Source of the DNA: an uncultured Oscillospiraceae bacterium
Lineage (GTDB): Bacteria; Bacillota; Clostridia; Oscillospirales; Oscillospiraceae
Direction: 5' to 3'
Assembly (NCBI GenBank): GCA_947627735.1
Contig: CANQXG010000018.1
Span: forward strand, 1-45,184
DNA: 45,184 nucleotides
The notes beneath the pieces are model-generated. The model had not been told where the DNA came from and ran no database searches. It saw only the letters and a program-made list of their open reading frames with translations. Each line of letters starts with the position of its first letter. Positions within the stretch are counted from its first letter, which is position 1. Both the position numbers and the translations under genes were made by a program. Below, one piece after another: positions 1 through 7,464 of this stretch.

Positions 1-39
1 GAAAAAGAGTTATAACCTTTGGGTTTATACTTATGAACT

Positions 40-72
40 GATCGGGACTTCTCAAGAGGTCCCGGTCTTTTT
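40..72 (+). terminator. Rho-independent terminator of an upstream gene
   Basis: A 12-bp stem (two G-T pairs) with a TCAA loop spans 40-67 and is followed by five T residues. It ends a plus-strand transcript that starts outside the window and isolates the cluster beginning at 112. Confidence 0.8.
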
Positions 73-111
73 ATAATATGAGCATGGGATATACGCAAAT
101 GGGAGGACGCG

Positions 112-1065
112 ATGAAAAGAGCTGGTTTGGCAGCCGTGTTGCTTACGTGTCTGCTGCTATGCACAGCGGCGGCGGACCGGGGAGAGAATGAGATGGACGG
201 ACCTTATACGGTGAACACGAAAATATCCGATGTGATGAGCGACCCCGTGTTCGGGTCCTGGGGCCGACTGATCTTCCCGACAGACGAGGGCTATTGGAGC
301 GGCGAAACGCTGGGGGACCTGCGCCTGACCTGGTACAGCAACATCGACCCGGACAAGACCGTGGAAATATGCAACTATCTCCATGACAGGGCCGCCGCGG
401 GCGAGACCGTTTTCTATGACATCTACACCGATGAGGAAAAGGCGGCGGACCCGGCCAAGGAGGACACGGGGCTGTTCTTCTTCAAAGGCGAGCCGGGCGC
501 GAAGTTTGCCGTGTGCAATGCCGGCGGCGGGTTTGCCTATGTGGGGGCCATGCACGACAGCTTCCCCCACGCTTTGGAGCTTTCCAAGATGGGCTACAAC
601 GCCTTTGCCCTCATCTACCGCCCCGGCTGGGACACCGCCTGCGAGGACTTGGCGCGGGCCATCACCTTCATCTTTGACCACGCAGACGAGCTGGAGGTGG
701 ACACGGACTGCTACTCCCTCTGGGGCGGCAGCGCTGGGGCGCGGATGGCGGCGTATCTGGGTACCTATGGACCGGCGTACTTCGGCGGGGACGATCTGCC
801 CCGGCCGGGCGCGGTCATCATGCAGTACACCGGCCACGGCGAGTACAGCGAATCGGACCCGCCCACCTACGCCTGCGTGGGCACCAACGACGGCATCGCC
901 TCCTGGCGGACCATGCAGCGGCGGCTGGAAGCCATGAGCGCGCTGGGTATCCCCACGGAGTTCCACGTCTACGAGGGCCTCTCCCATGGCTTTGGCCTGG
1001 GCACCGGCACCGTGGCGGAGGGATGGATCAACGACGCGGCGGCGTTCTGGGAAGCGCAGATGTAA
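112..1065 (+). CDS. Exported alpha/beta-hydrolase (esterase-like)
   Basis: A 317-residue protein starting at ATG 112 behind a GGAGG site. The first ~21 residues form a signal peptide (charged start, hydrophobic core, Ala-Ala-Ala end). The cysteines at 13 and 17 do not sit in a good lipobox, so it is probably secreted or only loosely membrane-held. The body fits the esterase/lipase branch of the alpha/beta-hydrolase fold: a nucleophile elbow GGSAG with Ser207, a likely acid Asp260 (GTNDG) and a likely His292 (GLSHGF). The substrate cannot be read from sequence; carbohydrate acetyl esters are one family possibility. It is the first gene of a cluster with a radical SAM protein, a flavodoxin-DUF362 lipoprotein and a permease, with only 13 bases to the next gene. 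The fold is secure; the role is not. Confidence 0.8.
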   Translation: MKRAGLAAVLLTCLLLCTAAADRGENEMDGPYTVNTKISDVMSDPVFGSWGRLIFPTDEGYWSGETLGDLRLTWYSNIDPDKTVEICNYLHDRAAAGETVFYDIYTDEEKAADPAKEDTGLFFFKGEPGAKFAVCNAGGGFAYVGAMHDSFPHALELSKMGYNAFALIYRPGWDTACEDLARAITFIFDHADELEVDTDCYSLWGGSAGARMAAYLGTYGPAYFGGDDLPRPGAVIMQYTGHGEYSESDPPTYACVGTNDGIASWRTMQRRLEAMSALGIPTEFHVYEGLSHGFGLGTGTVAEGWINDAAAFWEAQM

Positions 1066-1078
1066 GGGAGGCCGTTTC

Positions 1079-1975
1079 ATGCACTACACAGGGACGATCT
1101 ATCGCCCGCCCTTTGAGTCGGCTTCGCTGCTTTTGCAGGTCACGGCGGGCTGCTCTCACAACCGGTGCGCCTTCTGCACCATGTACCGGGACGTACCCTT
1201 CCGTATGGAACCGATGGAGCAGATCGAGCGGGATCTGGACGAGGCGGCCCGGCGATACCCACACGTCCGGCGGGTGTTTTTGGAAAACGGCGACCCCTTC
1301 GTGCTGAGCACGGAGCGGCTGGCGGCCATCTCGGAGCGCATCCATGAAAGGCTGCCGGAGGTGGAGACCATCGCCATGTACGCCTCTGTCCTGAACATCA
1401 AGACCAAGACCGACGCGGAACTGAGAGCCCTCCGGGCGCTGGGCATCAACGAGCTGAACATAGGCGTGGAGAGCGGGCTGGACGACGCGCTTCAGGCCAT
1501 GGAAAAGGGCTACACGGCAGCGGAGGCGGTGGCGGAGCTGACCCGTCTGCGGGAGGCGGGTATCGACTTCGGGGCCAATGTCATCCTGGGCGCGGCGGGT
1601 GCCGGGCGCGGGCCGGAGAACGCGGTCATGACCGCGGAACTTCTAAATGCCACAAAACCGTATCTCATCTTCACCGGCACCATCCACGCGGACCCCGGCT
1701 GTCCGCTCTATGAAAATCTGCAAAGCGGCGCGTTCACAGAGAGCACCGTGGGAGAGTATCTGGACGAGGAGGAGACGCTTCTCCAATGTCTGGACATCGA
1801 CTGCCGCTATTTCGGCCTGCATCCATCCAACATCGTGCCCATGGACGGCAGACTGCCGGCGGATAGGGAAACGCTGCTGGCGCAGATCCGGGCGGCACGG
1901 GAGGCATTTACCCCAAGACAACTGGCGTCCAGGCCCCGCCGTTACGGGGAAGGCGCTGTGGTGATAGAGGACTGA
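1079..1975 (+). CDS. Radical SAM protein with a CX4CX2C cluster motif
   Basis: A 298-residue radical SAM enzyme. I chose ATG 1079, preceded by GGGAGG, over an in-frame start at 986 that would lie inside the upstream gene. The cluster motif is GCSHNRCAFC with Cys25, Cys30 and Cys33, so the first spacing is four residues rather than the classical three; I recall this in a group annotated only as radical SAM proteins. GVES and NVILGAAG further on match the SAM-binding barrel strands. It should bind a [4Fe-4S] cluster and SAM and make a 5'-deoxyadenosyl radical. No B12-binding or auxiliary-cluster domain is visible. The substrate is unknown. It lies in the cluster at 112-4443 with short gaps on both sides. 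Confidence 0.85.
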   Translation: MHYTGTIYRPPFESASLLLQVTAGCSHNRCAFCTMYRDVPFRMEPMEQIERDLDEAARRYPHVRRVFLENGDPFVLSTERLAAISERIHERLPEVETIAMYASVLNIKTKTDAELRALRALGINELNIGVESGLDDALQAMEKGYTAAEAVAELTRLREAGIDFGANVILGAAGAGRGPENAVMTAELLNATKPYLIFTGTIHADPGCPLYENLQSGAFTESTVGEYLDEEETLLQCLDIDCRYFGLHPSNIVPMDGRLPADRETLLAQIRAAREAFTPRQLASRPRRYGEGAVVIED

Positions 1976-2009
1976 CACAAGCGTTACGCATTTGAGAAAG
2001 GAGCATCCC

Positions 2010-3545
2010 ATGAAGAAACTGACCGCATTGATGCTGAGCCTTGCGCTCTTGTTGAGCCTGGCTGCCTGTTCCGCACAGGCCAGCGAGGCCCCGGCTGAAC
2101 CGACCGCAGAGGCGGAACCCGCTGCCGCGCCTGAAACGGCGGAAAACACACAGACCGCAGGCGGCAAGACCCTGGTGGTCTACTTCTCCGCCACCAACAA
2201 CACCGAGGCGGTGGCGAACACCATCGCCGTCGCGATGGGCGCCGACGTCTTTGAGATCATTCCTACCCAGCCCTACACCGACGACGATCTGAACTGGCGG
2301 GACAGGGACAGCCGGGTGTCCCGCGAGCATGACGACGAGAGCCTGCGCACCGTGGAGCTGGAGAGCACGGCGGTGGATGGATGGGGAGATTACAGCACCG
2401 TGTTTGTGGGCTATCCCATCTGGTGGGGCATCGCGGCCTGGCCGGTGAGCAGCTTCGTCGCCGCCAATGACTTCACCGGCAAGACGGTGATCCCCTTCTG
2501 CACCTCCTCCAGCTCCGGCCTGGGCGAGAGCGGCCAGCTTCTGGCCGAGGCGGCCGGTACTGGAACGTGGATGGAGGGCCAGCGGTTCCGCTCCGGCGTC
2601 AGCGAGGCGGACGTGCAGGCGTGGCTGAACGGCCTGGAGCTCCCGGCCGCCGAACCCGCCCCGGCGGAGACCGCCGAGGCCTCCACGGTGTACTTCACCT
2701 CCAGCATCACCCCGGAGGGGCTGATGGCGGTATATGATGCCCTGGGCTGGACGCCCACGGGGAACGTGGCGGTGAAGCTGTCCACCGGCGAGCCTCCCGC
2801 CAGCAACTACCTGCGCCCGGAGCTGATCGCGGACCTGGTGCAGAGCGTGAACGGCACCATCGTGGAGTGCAACACCGCCTACGGCGGCTCCCGCTCCGAG
2901 ACCGCCATGCACTATCAGGTGGCGGAGGACCACGGCTTCACCGCCATCGCGGACGTGGACATCCTGGACGAAGAGGGTTCCATGGAGCTGCCCGTGGAGG
3001 GCGGCAATGTGCTGGCCTCCAACCTGGTGGGCGGCCACTTCGGAAACTATGACAGCTATATCGTCCTCAGCCACTTCAAGGGCCACGCCATGGCGGGCTT
3101 CGGCGGGGCCATCAAGAACATCTCCATCGGTCTGGGTTCCCAGGAGGGCAAGTGCCTCATCCACACCGGCGGCAGGAGCCACACCAGCCCCTGGGGCGGC
3201 GACCAGACCGCCTTCACCGAATCCATGGCCGACGCGGGCAAGTCCGTCAGCGACTACCTGGGCCACGGGGAGCGCATCGTGTATGTGAGCGTGCTAAACA
3301 ACATCTCCATCGACTGCGACTGCGACGGCAACTCCGCCGAGCCGGACATCCACGACATCGGCATCCTGGCCTCCACCGACCCGGTGGCCATCGACCAGGC
3401 GGCCATTGACCTGTGCTTTGCCGCCGAGGGCAGCGAGAGTTTGCAGGCCCGCGTGGAGCGGCAGAACGGTTTGCACACCCTGGAGGCTGCGGAGCAGATC
3501 GGTCTGGGCAGCCGGACCTATGAGCTGGTGGATATAGATGCTTGA
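2010..3545 (+). CDS. Lipoprotein fusion: flavodoxin domain plus DUF362 domain
   Basis: A 511-residue protein. ATG 2010 follows AAAGGAG at good spacing and gives a clean lipoprotein signal with lipobox LAAC (Cys20), so the product should be lipid-anchored outside the membrane. A Thr/Glu/Ala-rich linker leads to a flavodoxin-like domain at about 50-205: a VVYFSATNNT phosphate loop, a GYPIWWG stretch and a PFCTSSSSG loop. Residues ~222-505 match DUF362, including SHFKGHAMAGFGGAIKN. The cysteine-rich ferredoxin tail many DUF362 proteins carry is absent; only a CDCDG pair remains. DUF362 function is not well defined. Its last bases overlap the permease gene by 8. A cell-surface flavin-dependent electron carrier acting on a permease substrate is inference. 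Confidence 0.8.
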   Translation: MKKLTALMLSLALLLSLAACSAQASEAPAEPTAEAEPAAAPETAENTQTAGGKTLVVYFSATNNTEAVANTIAVAMGADVFEIIPTQPYTDDDLNWRDRDSRVSREHDDESLRTVELESTAVDGWGDYSTVFVGYPIWWGIAAWPVSSFVAANDFTGKTVIPFCTSSSSGLGESGQLLAEAAGTGTWMEGQRFRSGVSEADVQAWLNGLELPAAEPAPAETAEASTVYFTSSITPEGLMAVYDALGWTPTGNVAVKLSTGEPPASNYLRPELIADLVQSVNGTIVECNTAYGGSRSETAMHYQVAEDHGFTAIADVDILDEEGSMELPVEGGNVLASNLVGGHFGNYDSYIVLSHFKGHAMAGFGGAIKNISIGLGSQEGKCLIHTGGRSHTSPWGGDQTAFTESMADAGKSVSDYLGHGERIVYVSVLNNISIDCDCDGNSAEPDIHDIGILASTDPVAIDQAAIDLCFAAEGSESLQARVERQNGLHTLEAAEQIGLGSRTYELVDIDA

Positions 3546-4443
3546 CGTGCTCCGCCGGGAGTTGGTCTATATAAGCTACTACTTTATGGTCCAGCTCCGG
3601 CAGATCGCCGGGTATTGGGTGCTGGGCATGGTGGTGGGTTCGCTGGTGAGCGTGTTCGCCAAGGACGCCATCCACAACGCCTTCGCCCGCATCCGGGACA
3701 AGAAATGGGGGTTGTGGGGCGTGGTCCCGGCAAGCCTGCTGGGGGTGGCGTCGCCCCTTTGTATGTACGGCACCATCCCCATCGCCGCGTCATTCTCCCG
3801 GGCCGGGATGCGCCACGACTGGCTGGCGGCGTTCATGATGTCCAGTGTGCTGCTGAACCCTCAGCTCATCATGTACAGCACCGCCCTGGGTCCCTCGGCG
3901 CTCATCATCCGCCTGGTGTCCTGCACGGTCTGCGGCGTTGTGGCGGGGCTGGTGGTCCATGGGTTTTATAAGGACCGGCCCTTTTTCAACTTCGACGGCT
4001 TTGAGCCGGGTGCCAGCCACGACACGCACCCCAATTTGCTGCTGCGGTTCATCTTCAACCTGGGCCGGAACATCCGGGCCACGGGGCTTTACTTCCTTTT
4101 GGGGGTGCTGCTGTCGGCGCTTTTTCAGCGGTACGTCCCGGCGGACAAGTTCGCGGCGCTGTTCGGCGAGGCCAACGAGGGCTTCGGGGTGCTGATGGCG
4201 GCCACCATCGGGGTGCCGCTGTACGCCTGCGGCGGCGGGACCATCCCGCTGATCCGGGAGTGGCTGGCCATGGGCATGAGTATGGGCAGCGCGGCGGCCT
4301 TCATGCTCACCGGCCCGGCCACCAAGATCACCAACCTGGGCGCGCTGAAGATCGTGCTGGGCGCGAAACGCTTTGCCCTGTACATCGCCTTCGTCATGGC
4401 CTTTTCCCTTGTCACGGGACTTATCGTGAATCTGATCGTATGA
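3538..4443 (+). CDS. DUF318/ArsP-type permease (COG0701)
   Basis: A 301-residue polytopic membrane protein starting at ATG 3538, inside the last codons of the preceding gene, so translation is probably coupled. It looks like the COG0701 permease family: two half-repeats each carry a conserved polar stretch (MYGTIPIAASF in the first, PLYACGGGTIPL in the second) followed by a helix rich in small residues and a PATKITN or NPQLIMY segment. Known relatives include ArsP (export of trivalent organoarsenicals) and Bacillus YcgR, which is encoded next to the DUF1980 protein YcgQ. Substrate prediction from sequence is unsafe: organoarsenical, metal or another small solute. It is the last gene of its cluster and is followed by a strong hairpin. 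Confidence 0.85.
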   Translation: MLDVLRRELVYISYYFMVQLRQIAGYWVLGMVVGSLVSVFAKDAIHNAFARIRDKKWGLWGVVPASLLGVASPLCMYGTIPIAASFSRAGMRHDWLAAFMMSSVLLNPQLIMYSTALGPSALIIRLVSCTVCGVVAGLVVHGFYKDRPFFNFDGFEPGASHDTHPNLLLRFIFNLGRNIRATGLYFLLGVLLSALFQRYVPADKFAALFGEANEGFGVLMAATIGVPLYACGGGTIPLIREWLAMGMSMGSAAAFMLTGPATKITNLGALKIVLGAKRFALYIAFVMAFSLVTGLIVNLIV

Positions 4444-4446
4444 ACC

Positions 4447-4475
4447 TGCCCCCTGGCGATGCTCGCCAGGGGGCA
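4447..4475 (+). terminator. Hairpin ending the 112-4443 cluster
   Basis: A perfect 13-bp stem with a TGC loop begins three bases after the permease stop codon. The following tract (TATCTTG) is poor in T, so termination may be incomplete or need help, but the stem is very stable. Confidence 0.65.
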
Positions 4476-4479
4476 TATC

Positions 4480-4508
4480 TTGTGAAGTCCGGGCTGGTGT
4501 GGTATAGT
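4480..4508 (+). promoter_or_regulatory. Promoter of the TetR-type gene
   Basis: TTGTGA at 4480-4485, a 17-base spacer, then TATAGT at 4503-4508 with a TG one base upstream (extended -10). This gives a leader of about 108 bases before ATG 4623. The imperfect dyad GTTC-N6-GAAC at 4507-4520 overlaps the -10 and could be an autoregulatory operator, but its arms are only four bases. Confidence 0.6.
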
Positions 4509-4622
4509 TCTTGTGGGAACGACAGATCGGGATTTGCCAATCAAATTTTGGTACTACGCAAGGACAATCAATCTGCAGAGAAATGCTGCGAAACCAATCA
4601 TGTGAGAAAGGAGCACGCTACT

Positions 4623-5177
4623 ATGTCACAGGTAACAAAACGAGCCTTGGAACAGTCACTGAAGAATCTGCTGCTGAAAAAGCCGCTGAACAAAATCACC
4701 ATCAATGACATTGCCAACGACTGCGGCATTAACCGCATGACTTTTTATTATCATTTTAAGGACATTTATGATCTTGTTGAATGGGCTTGCCTGGAAGACG
4801 CACGAAGGGTGCTTGAGGACAAGAAGACTTATAGCACGTGGCAACAGGGTCTTTTACAGATTTTCGAGGCAGTTCGGAACAACAAGCCCTTTATAATGAA
4901 TGTTTATCGCTGCGTTCATAAAGAGCAGGTTGAGAAATATCTGGATCCGCTGGTTGACAATTTGATCCTTGGCGTTATCGAGGAAGAATGCGTTGACATG
5001 ACCGTTCGGGATGAGGATAAGCGTTTTATTGCCCGCGTCTATTCTTATATTTTCGTTGGGCTGATGATGGATTGGATCAAAGAAGATATGCAGGAAGATC
5101 CGCAGAAGCTTGTTGACCATCTGGCAAAGCTGATACAGGGCTCCGTATCTGCATCCCTTTCACGATTTCAGCTCTGA
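4623..5177 (+). CDS. TetR/AcrR-family transcriptional regulator
   Basis: A 184-residue regulator. ATG 4623 follows GAAAGGAG; the longer reading frame from 4260 runs back into the permease gene and is rejected. The N-terminal helix-turn-helix occupies about residues 8-50 (KITINDIANDCGINRMTFYYHFKDIYDLV), typical of the DhaS-like branch of TetR proteins. The remaining helical half should hold the dimer and ligand pocket. The gene is visibly richer in A and T than the flanking genes, which suggests later acquisition, perhaps with the toxin-antitoxin patch that follows. No target operon is next to it. It has its own promoter and terminator, so it may act on distant genes or on the permease cluster upstream. 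Confidence 0.85.
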   Translation: MSQVTKRALEQSLKNLLLKKPLNKITINDIANDCGINRMTFYYHFKDIYDLVEWACLEDARRVLEDKKTYSTWQQGLLQIFEAVRNNKPFIMNVYRCVHKEQVEKYLDPLVDNLILGVIEEECVDMTVRDEDKRFIARVYSYIFVGLMMDWIKEDMQEDPQKLVDHLAKLIQGSVSASLSRFQL

Positions 5178-5221
5178 TTTATCATTCCCTGATTTTTGAT
5201 AAGATTTTTTACAGTTTCGGT

Positions 5222-5254
5222 TCCGTGATAAGACTTTTATCACGGAGCTTTTTC
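5222..5254 (+). terminator. Terminator of the TetR-type gene
   Basis: A perfect 10-bp stem (TCCGTGATAA and its complement) with a GACTT loop, then GCTTTTTCT. A weaker TTATCA/TGATAA hairpin followed by GATTTTTT lies just upstream at about 5179-5208, so there may be two terminators in tandem. Confidence 0.8.
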
Positions 5255-5362
5255 TGTTTATTGTTAGTTCTGATTGAAAAAATGTATACTATATTACGGG
5301 TAGAGGCTGAATGTTGTAGATGGCTGAATGCGGAACGGTTGTGTTGTTCTGTGCGTCTAAGC

Positions 5363-5405
5363 AAAAAATCTCCCTTGTGCTGTCACCGCACAAGGGAGAT
5401 TTTAT
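5363..5405 (-). terminator. Terminator of the higB-higA operon
   Basis: A perfect 15- to 16-bp stem with a 7-base loop. Read on the minus strand it ends in a run of T residues, as expected just after the higA stop codon at 5418. It may also stop plus-strand transcripts. Confidence 0.85.
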
Positions 5406-5417
5406 GGTTGAAATAAT

Positions 5418-5720
5418 TTATACGGATGCGGACTGAAACGGGTGGATGTCCCGGATATCCTTTGCCATGCTTGTTTTCAGTTTCCGGAGGTCGATGTCGC
5501 TCTGCATATCCAAAAAATAACGGTCTGAGACGCCAAAATACTTTGCCAGCCGCAGAGATGTGTCGGCCGTGATCTTCCTGCGGTTGTGAAGAATATCCTG
5601 GATGCGGGACATGGGAACATGGATGGCCTGGGCCAGCTTATAGGCCGATATGCCTAGCGGCTCCATGAACTCCTCCCAAAGGATCTCGCTCATCTTGGGG
5701 GTAGGTATCATATCAGGCAT
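5418..5720 (-). CDS. higA: HigA-type antitoxin (XRE family)
   Basis: A 100-residue protein of the HigA/VapI antitoxin family. A helix-turn-helix at roughly residues 24-60 (ISAYKLAQAIHVPMSRIQDI, then RKITADTSLRLAKYFG) is followed by a short helical tail. It starts at ATG 5720 behind GGAGG. It should bind and neutralise HigB and repress the shared promoter. The toxin-first order, with 39 bases between toxin stop and antitoxin start, is typical of higBA loci. It has a much stronger ribosome binding site than the toxin gene, which would favour antitoxin excess. The gene lies in an AT-rich accessory patch beside a decayed recombinase. Family assignment is secure; activity is not shown. Confidence 0.9.
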   Translation of the reverse strand: MPDMIPTPKMSEILWEEFMEPLGISAYKLAQAIHVPMSRIQDILHNRRKITADTSLRLAKYFGVSDRYFLDMQSDIDLRKLKTSMAKDIRDIHPFQSASV

Positions 5721-5759
5721 TGGTATCCTCCATTCTGATCATAATATGCGTCTGTGCGG

Positions 5760-6041
5760 TCAGTGATAATCGACGATCTCAACATCGCAGAAGTCGTTGC
5801 CGTCCACAGCGAAACATATGCGGTACTGGTCACTGACCCGAATGCTGTATTGTCCCGACCTGTCACCGGAAAGCCGCTCCAAACGATTCCCAGGCGGAAC
5901 GCGCAGATCCTCCAAGCATCCTGCATTGTCGATCATGATCAGCTTGCGAAGCGCCGTTCGCTGCATGGCCTGCGGGAGCTTAGAGGAAAAGATCTGATGG
6001 TAGACCTTTTCCGTCTCCCTGTCCGCAAAGCTCTTTATCAT
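5760..6041 (-). CDS. higB: HigB-type toxin (RelE superfamily)
   Basis: A 93-residue toxin, the usual size. I chose the ATG at 6041 because the protein then starts MIKSFADRETEK, the conserved HigB start; a frame extending to 6278 carries unrelated residues. Features include the KLPQAM segment, LEDLRVPPGNRLERLSGDRSG and the closing strand pair YSIRVSDQYRICFAV, matching ribosome-dependent mRNA endonucleases of this family. A consensus promoter lies so close that transcription should begin at or next to the start codon, and no Shine-Dalgarno is visible, so the toxin may be translated from a leaderless message. It is followed by higA in the same operon. Confidence 0.9.
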   Translation of the reverse strand: MIKSFADRETEKVYHQIFSSKLPQAMQRTALRKLIMIDNAGCLEDLRVPPGNRLERLSGDRSGQYSIRVSDQYRICFAVDGNDFCDVEIVDYH

Positions 6042-6047
6042 GGCAGT

Positions 6048-6076
6048 ATTATATCCGATACGCATGTATATGTCAA
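6048..6076 (-). promoter_or_regulatory. Consensus promoter of higBA
   Basis: On the minus strand TTGACA (6076-6071), a 17-base spacer and TATAAT (6053-6048) match the vegetative consensus at every position. Only six bases separate the -10 box from the higB ATG. The spacer holds a small ATAC-N4-GTAT dyad that HigA could bind. Confidence 0.85.
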
Positions 6077-6079
6077 GCG

Positions 6080-6429
6080 GGTATACTGCAGGGCATGATA
6101 ATGCCGCTCCCGCTGGCTTATGAGCAGCAGAGGACACATGCAGTGCTCCTGTTTCGGGCGTTGCATTGGACCGCGAAAATAGTTTGGCTAAATGATGGCA
6201 CAAAATTGGCACAGTGATGCCCTTGATATGTAAATGCAAAAGTGCTACGATGATATCGACCAAAACTGTGATTAGCAATGAGCCGCCTTTGGGATCTATG
6301 ATCCCAAGGGCGTTTTTTTATGTCCAAGGCGGGGCATATCCGGGAAGGAGGTGCGGCGATGATCTGATCATCAGTCCCAGGAGGACAACAAAAAGTGACT
6401 ATACAATTCTGATTCTAGGAGGTAATCAT
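6080..6429. other. Gene-poor stretch with remnants
   Basis: No convincing gene is present. It contains an orphan terminator (6284-6319), then a strong ribosome binding site (GGAAGGAGG) before ATG 6359, whose frame stops after two codons. A second site (TAGGAGGT) serves the recombinase pseudogene at 6430. The pattern suggests a deleted or decayed gene and element-end scarring. Confidence 0.5.
6284..6319 (+). terminator. Orphan rho-independent terminator
   Basis: A 13-bp stem with one G-T pair and a TAT loop, then seven T residues. No intact plus-strand gene ends upstream within 300 bases, since the nearest coding sequence is higB on the other strand. It probably marks the 3' end of a lost gene. 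Confidence 0.8.
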
Positions 6430-7084
6430 ATGAAAAACAATAGCCAGTTTGTAGAAACTTTGAATGCTGTTGACAGGCGGATGCAGAAGGCAAGGAAACA
6501 GTCCGACCTAAGCCCTACTTTTATGCTGTCCTGGGGCGAAGTACAACCGCGAATCTTCTCCATAAACCACAATCTGATCTACCGCCAGCAGGACAGTGGG
6601 AAGTGTGAGTATCACATCGCTACACCAAAGTCCAGCGCAGGCATCCGTGAGATCCCTATGCTGAACGAGGTGCGGAGGGCGCTCCTGGAGGAGCGGCTGT
6701 GGCAGATGGGGCATGGCGGGCTGAACCAGACCGAGATAGACGGTTATTTGGGGGTTCGTTTTTCGCAACCGTTTCGGTTTCGTGCTGAACCCCCATGTCG
6801 TCAACAGGGCCATTGAACGGATATGCCGTGACTATAACGGCATGGAGGAAATCAGAGCCGCCCGGGAAAAGCGTGAGCCGGTGCTGCTCCCGCACTTTTC
6901 TGCGCACATCCTCCGGCACACATTCTGCACCCGGTTCTGTGAGAACTAGACGAACCTGAAGGTCATCCAGGAGATCATGGGACATGCTGACATCACGACT
7001 ACCATGGACGTTTACAATGAGGCCACAAGGGAGAAAAAGAGGGAGAGCTTTGCCAATCTTGAGGGCAAGATCAGGATCAGTTGA
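6430..7084 (+). pseudogene. Decayed tyrosine recombinase (phage-type integrase)
   Basis: The reading frame begins at ATG 6430 behind TAGGAGGT. The catalytic-domain segment INHNLIYRQQDSG...AGIREIPML, with the first catalytic arginine, is intact. The frame is lost at a run of five G at 6750-6754; one frame over it continues as FVFRNRFGFVLNPHVVNRAIER, then HILRHTFCTRFCEN, and meets an in-frame TAG at 6947-6949 where a Glu codon is expected. It resumes with VIQEIMGHADITTTMDVY, which holds the catalytic tyrosine, and ends at 7084. The N-terminal arm-binding and core-binding regions are also missing or scrambled, since only ~40 residues precede the catalytic domain. It marks a former mobile element and is not expected to be active. 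Confidence 0.9.
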
Positions 7085-7277
7085 GGTCCGGAAAGGCGAG
7101 ACGTCTGACCCACATGTTTACCCATTTTGGCCGGGAAGAAGCAAAAACTTACGGCAAGATATGTGGGGCTGACGGCGAGGGACAGTAAGAAGCATCAGGA
7201 TATGCAGGGATATAAAGACCTGCGTTTTGTCTTGCTTCACGTCCCCACGATGAAGCCGACGGACTGAGATGTATATG
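7085..7277. other. Region downstream of the integrase remnant
   Basis: No gene recognised. Sequence directly after an integrase gene often holds the element attachment site. I looked for a direct repeat of it elsewhere in the window by eye and saw none. Confidence 0.3.
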
Positions 7278-7313
7278 AAAAAGCCTTGATCCTGTCAAGG
7301 CTTTTTCTTTTTT
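7278..7313 (+). terminator. Terminator after the integrase remnant
   Basis: A perfect 12-bp stem (AAAAAGCCTTGA and complement) with a TCCTG loop, followed by CTTTTTT. The A-rich 5' side means it could work in both directions. It closes the accessory patch. Confidence 0.8.
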
Positions 7314-7394
7314 CCACCTGACGATGGGGAGAAAAGAGAGCGACGCCGCCCGAAGGCCGCCCGGGGGAACGATCCGTGTTTCCGATGGGCGGCG

Positions 7395-7423
7395 TTGACT
7401 TCGGAGGCCGGCTGTGATACTAT
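7395..7423 (+). promoter_or_regulatory. Promoter of the small membrane protein gene
   Basis: TTGACT at 7395-7400, a 17-base spacer and TACTAT at 7418-7423, about 40 bases before ATG 7465. Confidence 0.55.
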
Positions 7424-7464
7424 GGCAGAGGGACAGACCGGGATTTGTGAAGGAGGTGAGTGGC

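Noticed and set aside
112-169. Lipoprotein anchor for the first hydrolase
   Set aside because: Cys13 and Cys17 are preceded by Thr and Leu rather than Gly, Ala or Ser, so a lipobox cannot be supported.
3538-4443. Calling the permease ArsP with an arsenic role
   Set aside because: The family is broad and no arsR, arsM or arsI gene is nearby; only the family call is supported.
5225-5416. 63-residue plus-strand frame
   Set aside because: It starts inside the TetR terminator and runs through the higBA terminator; no ribosome binding site or family likeness.
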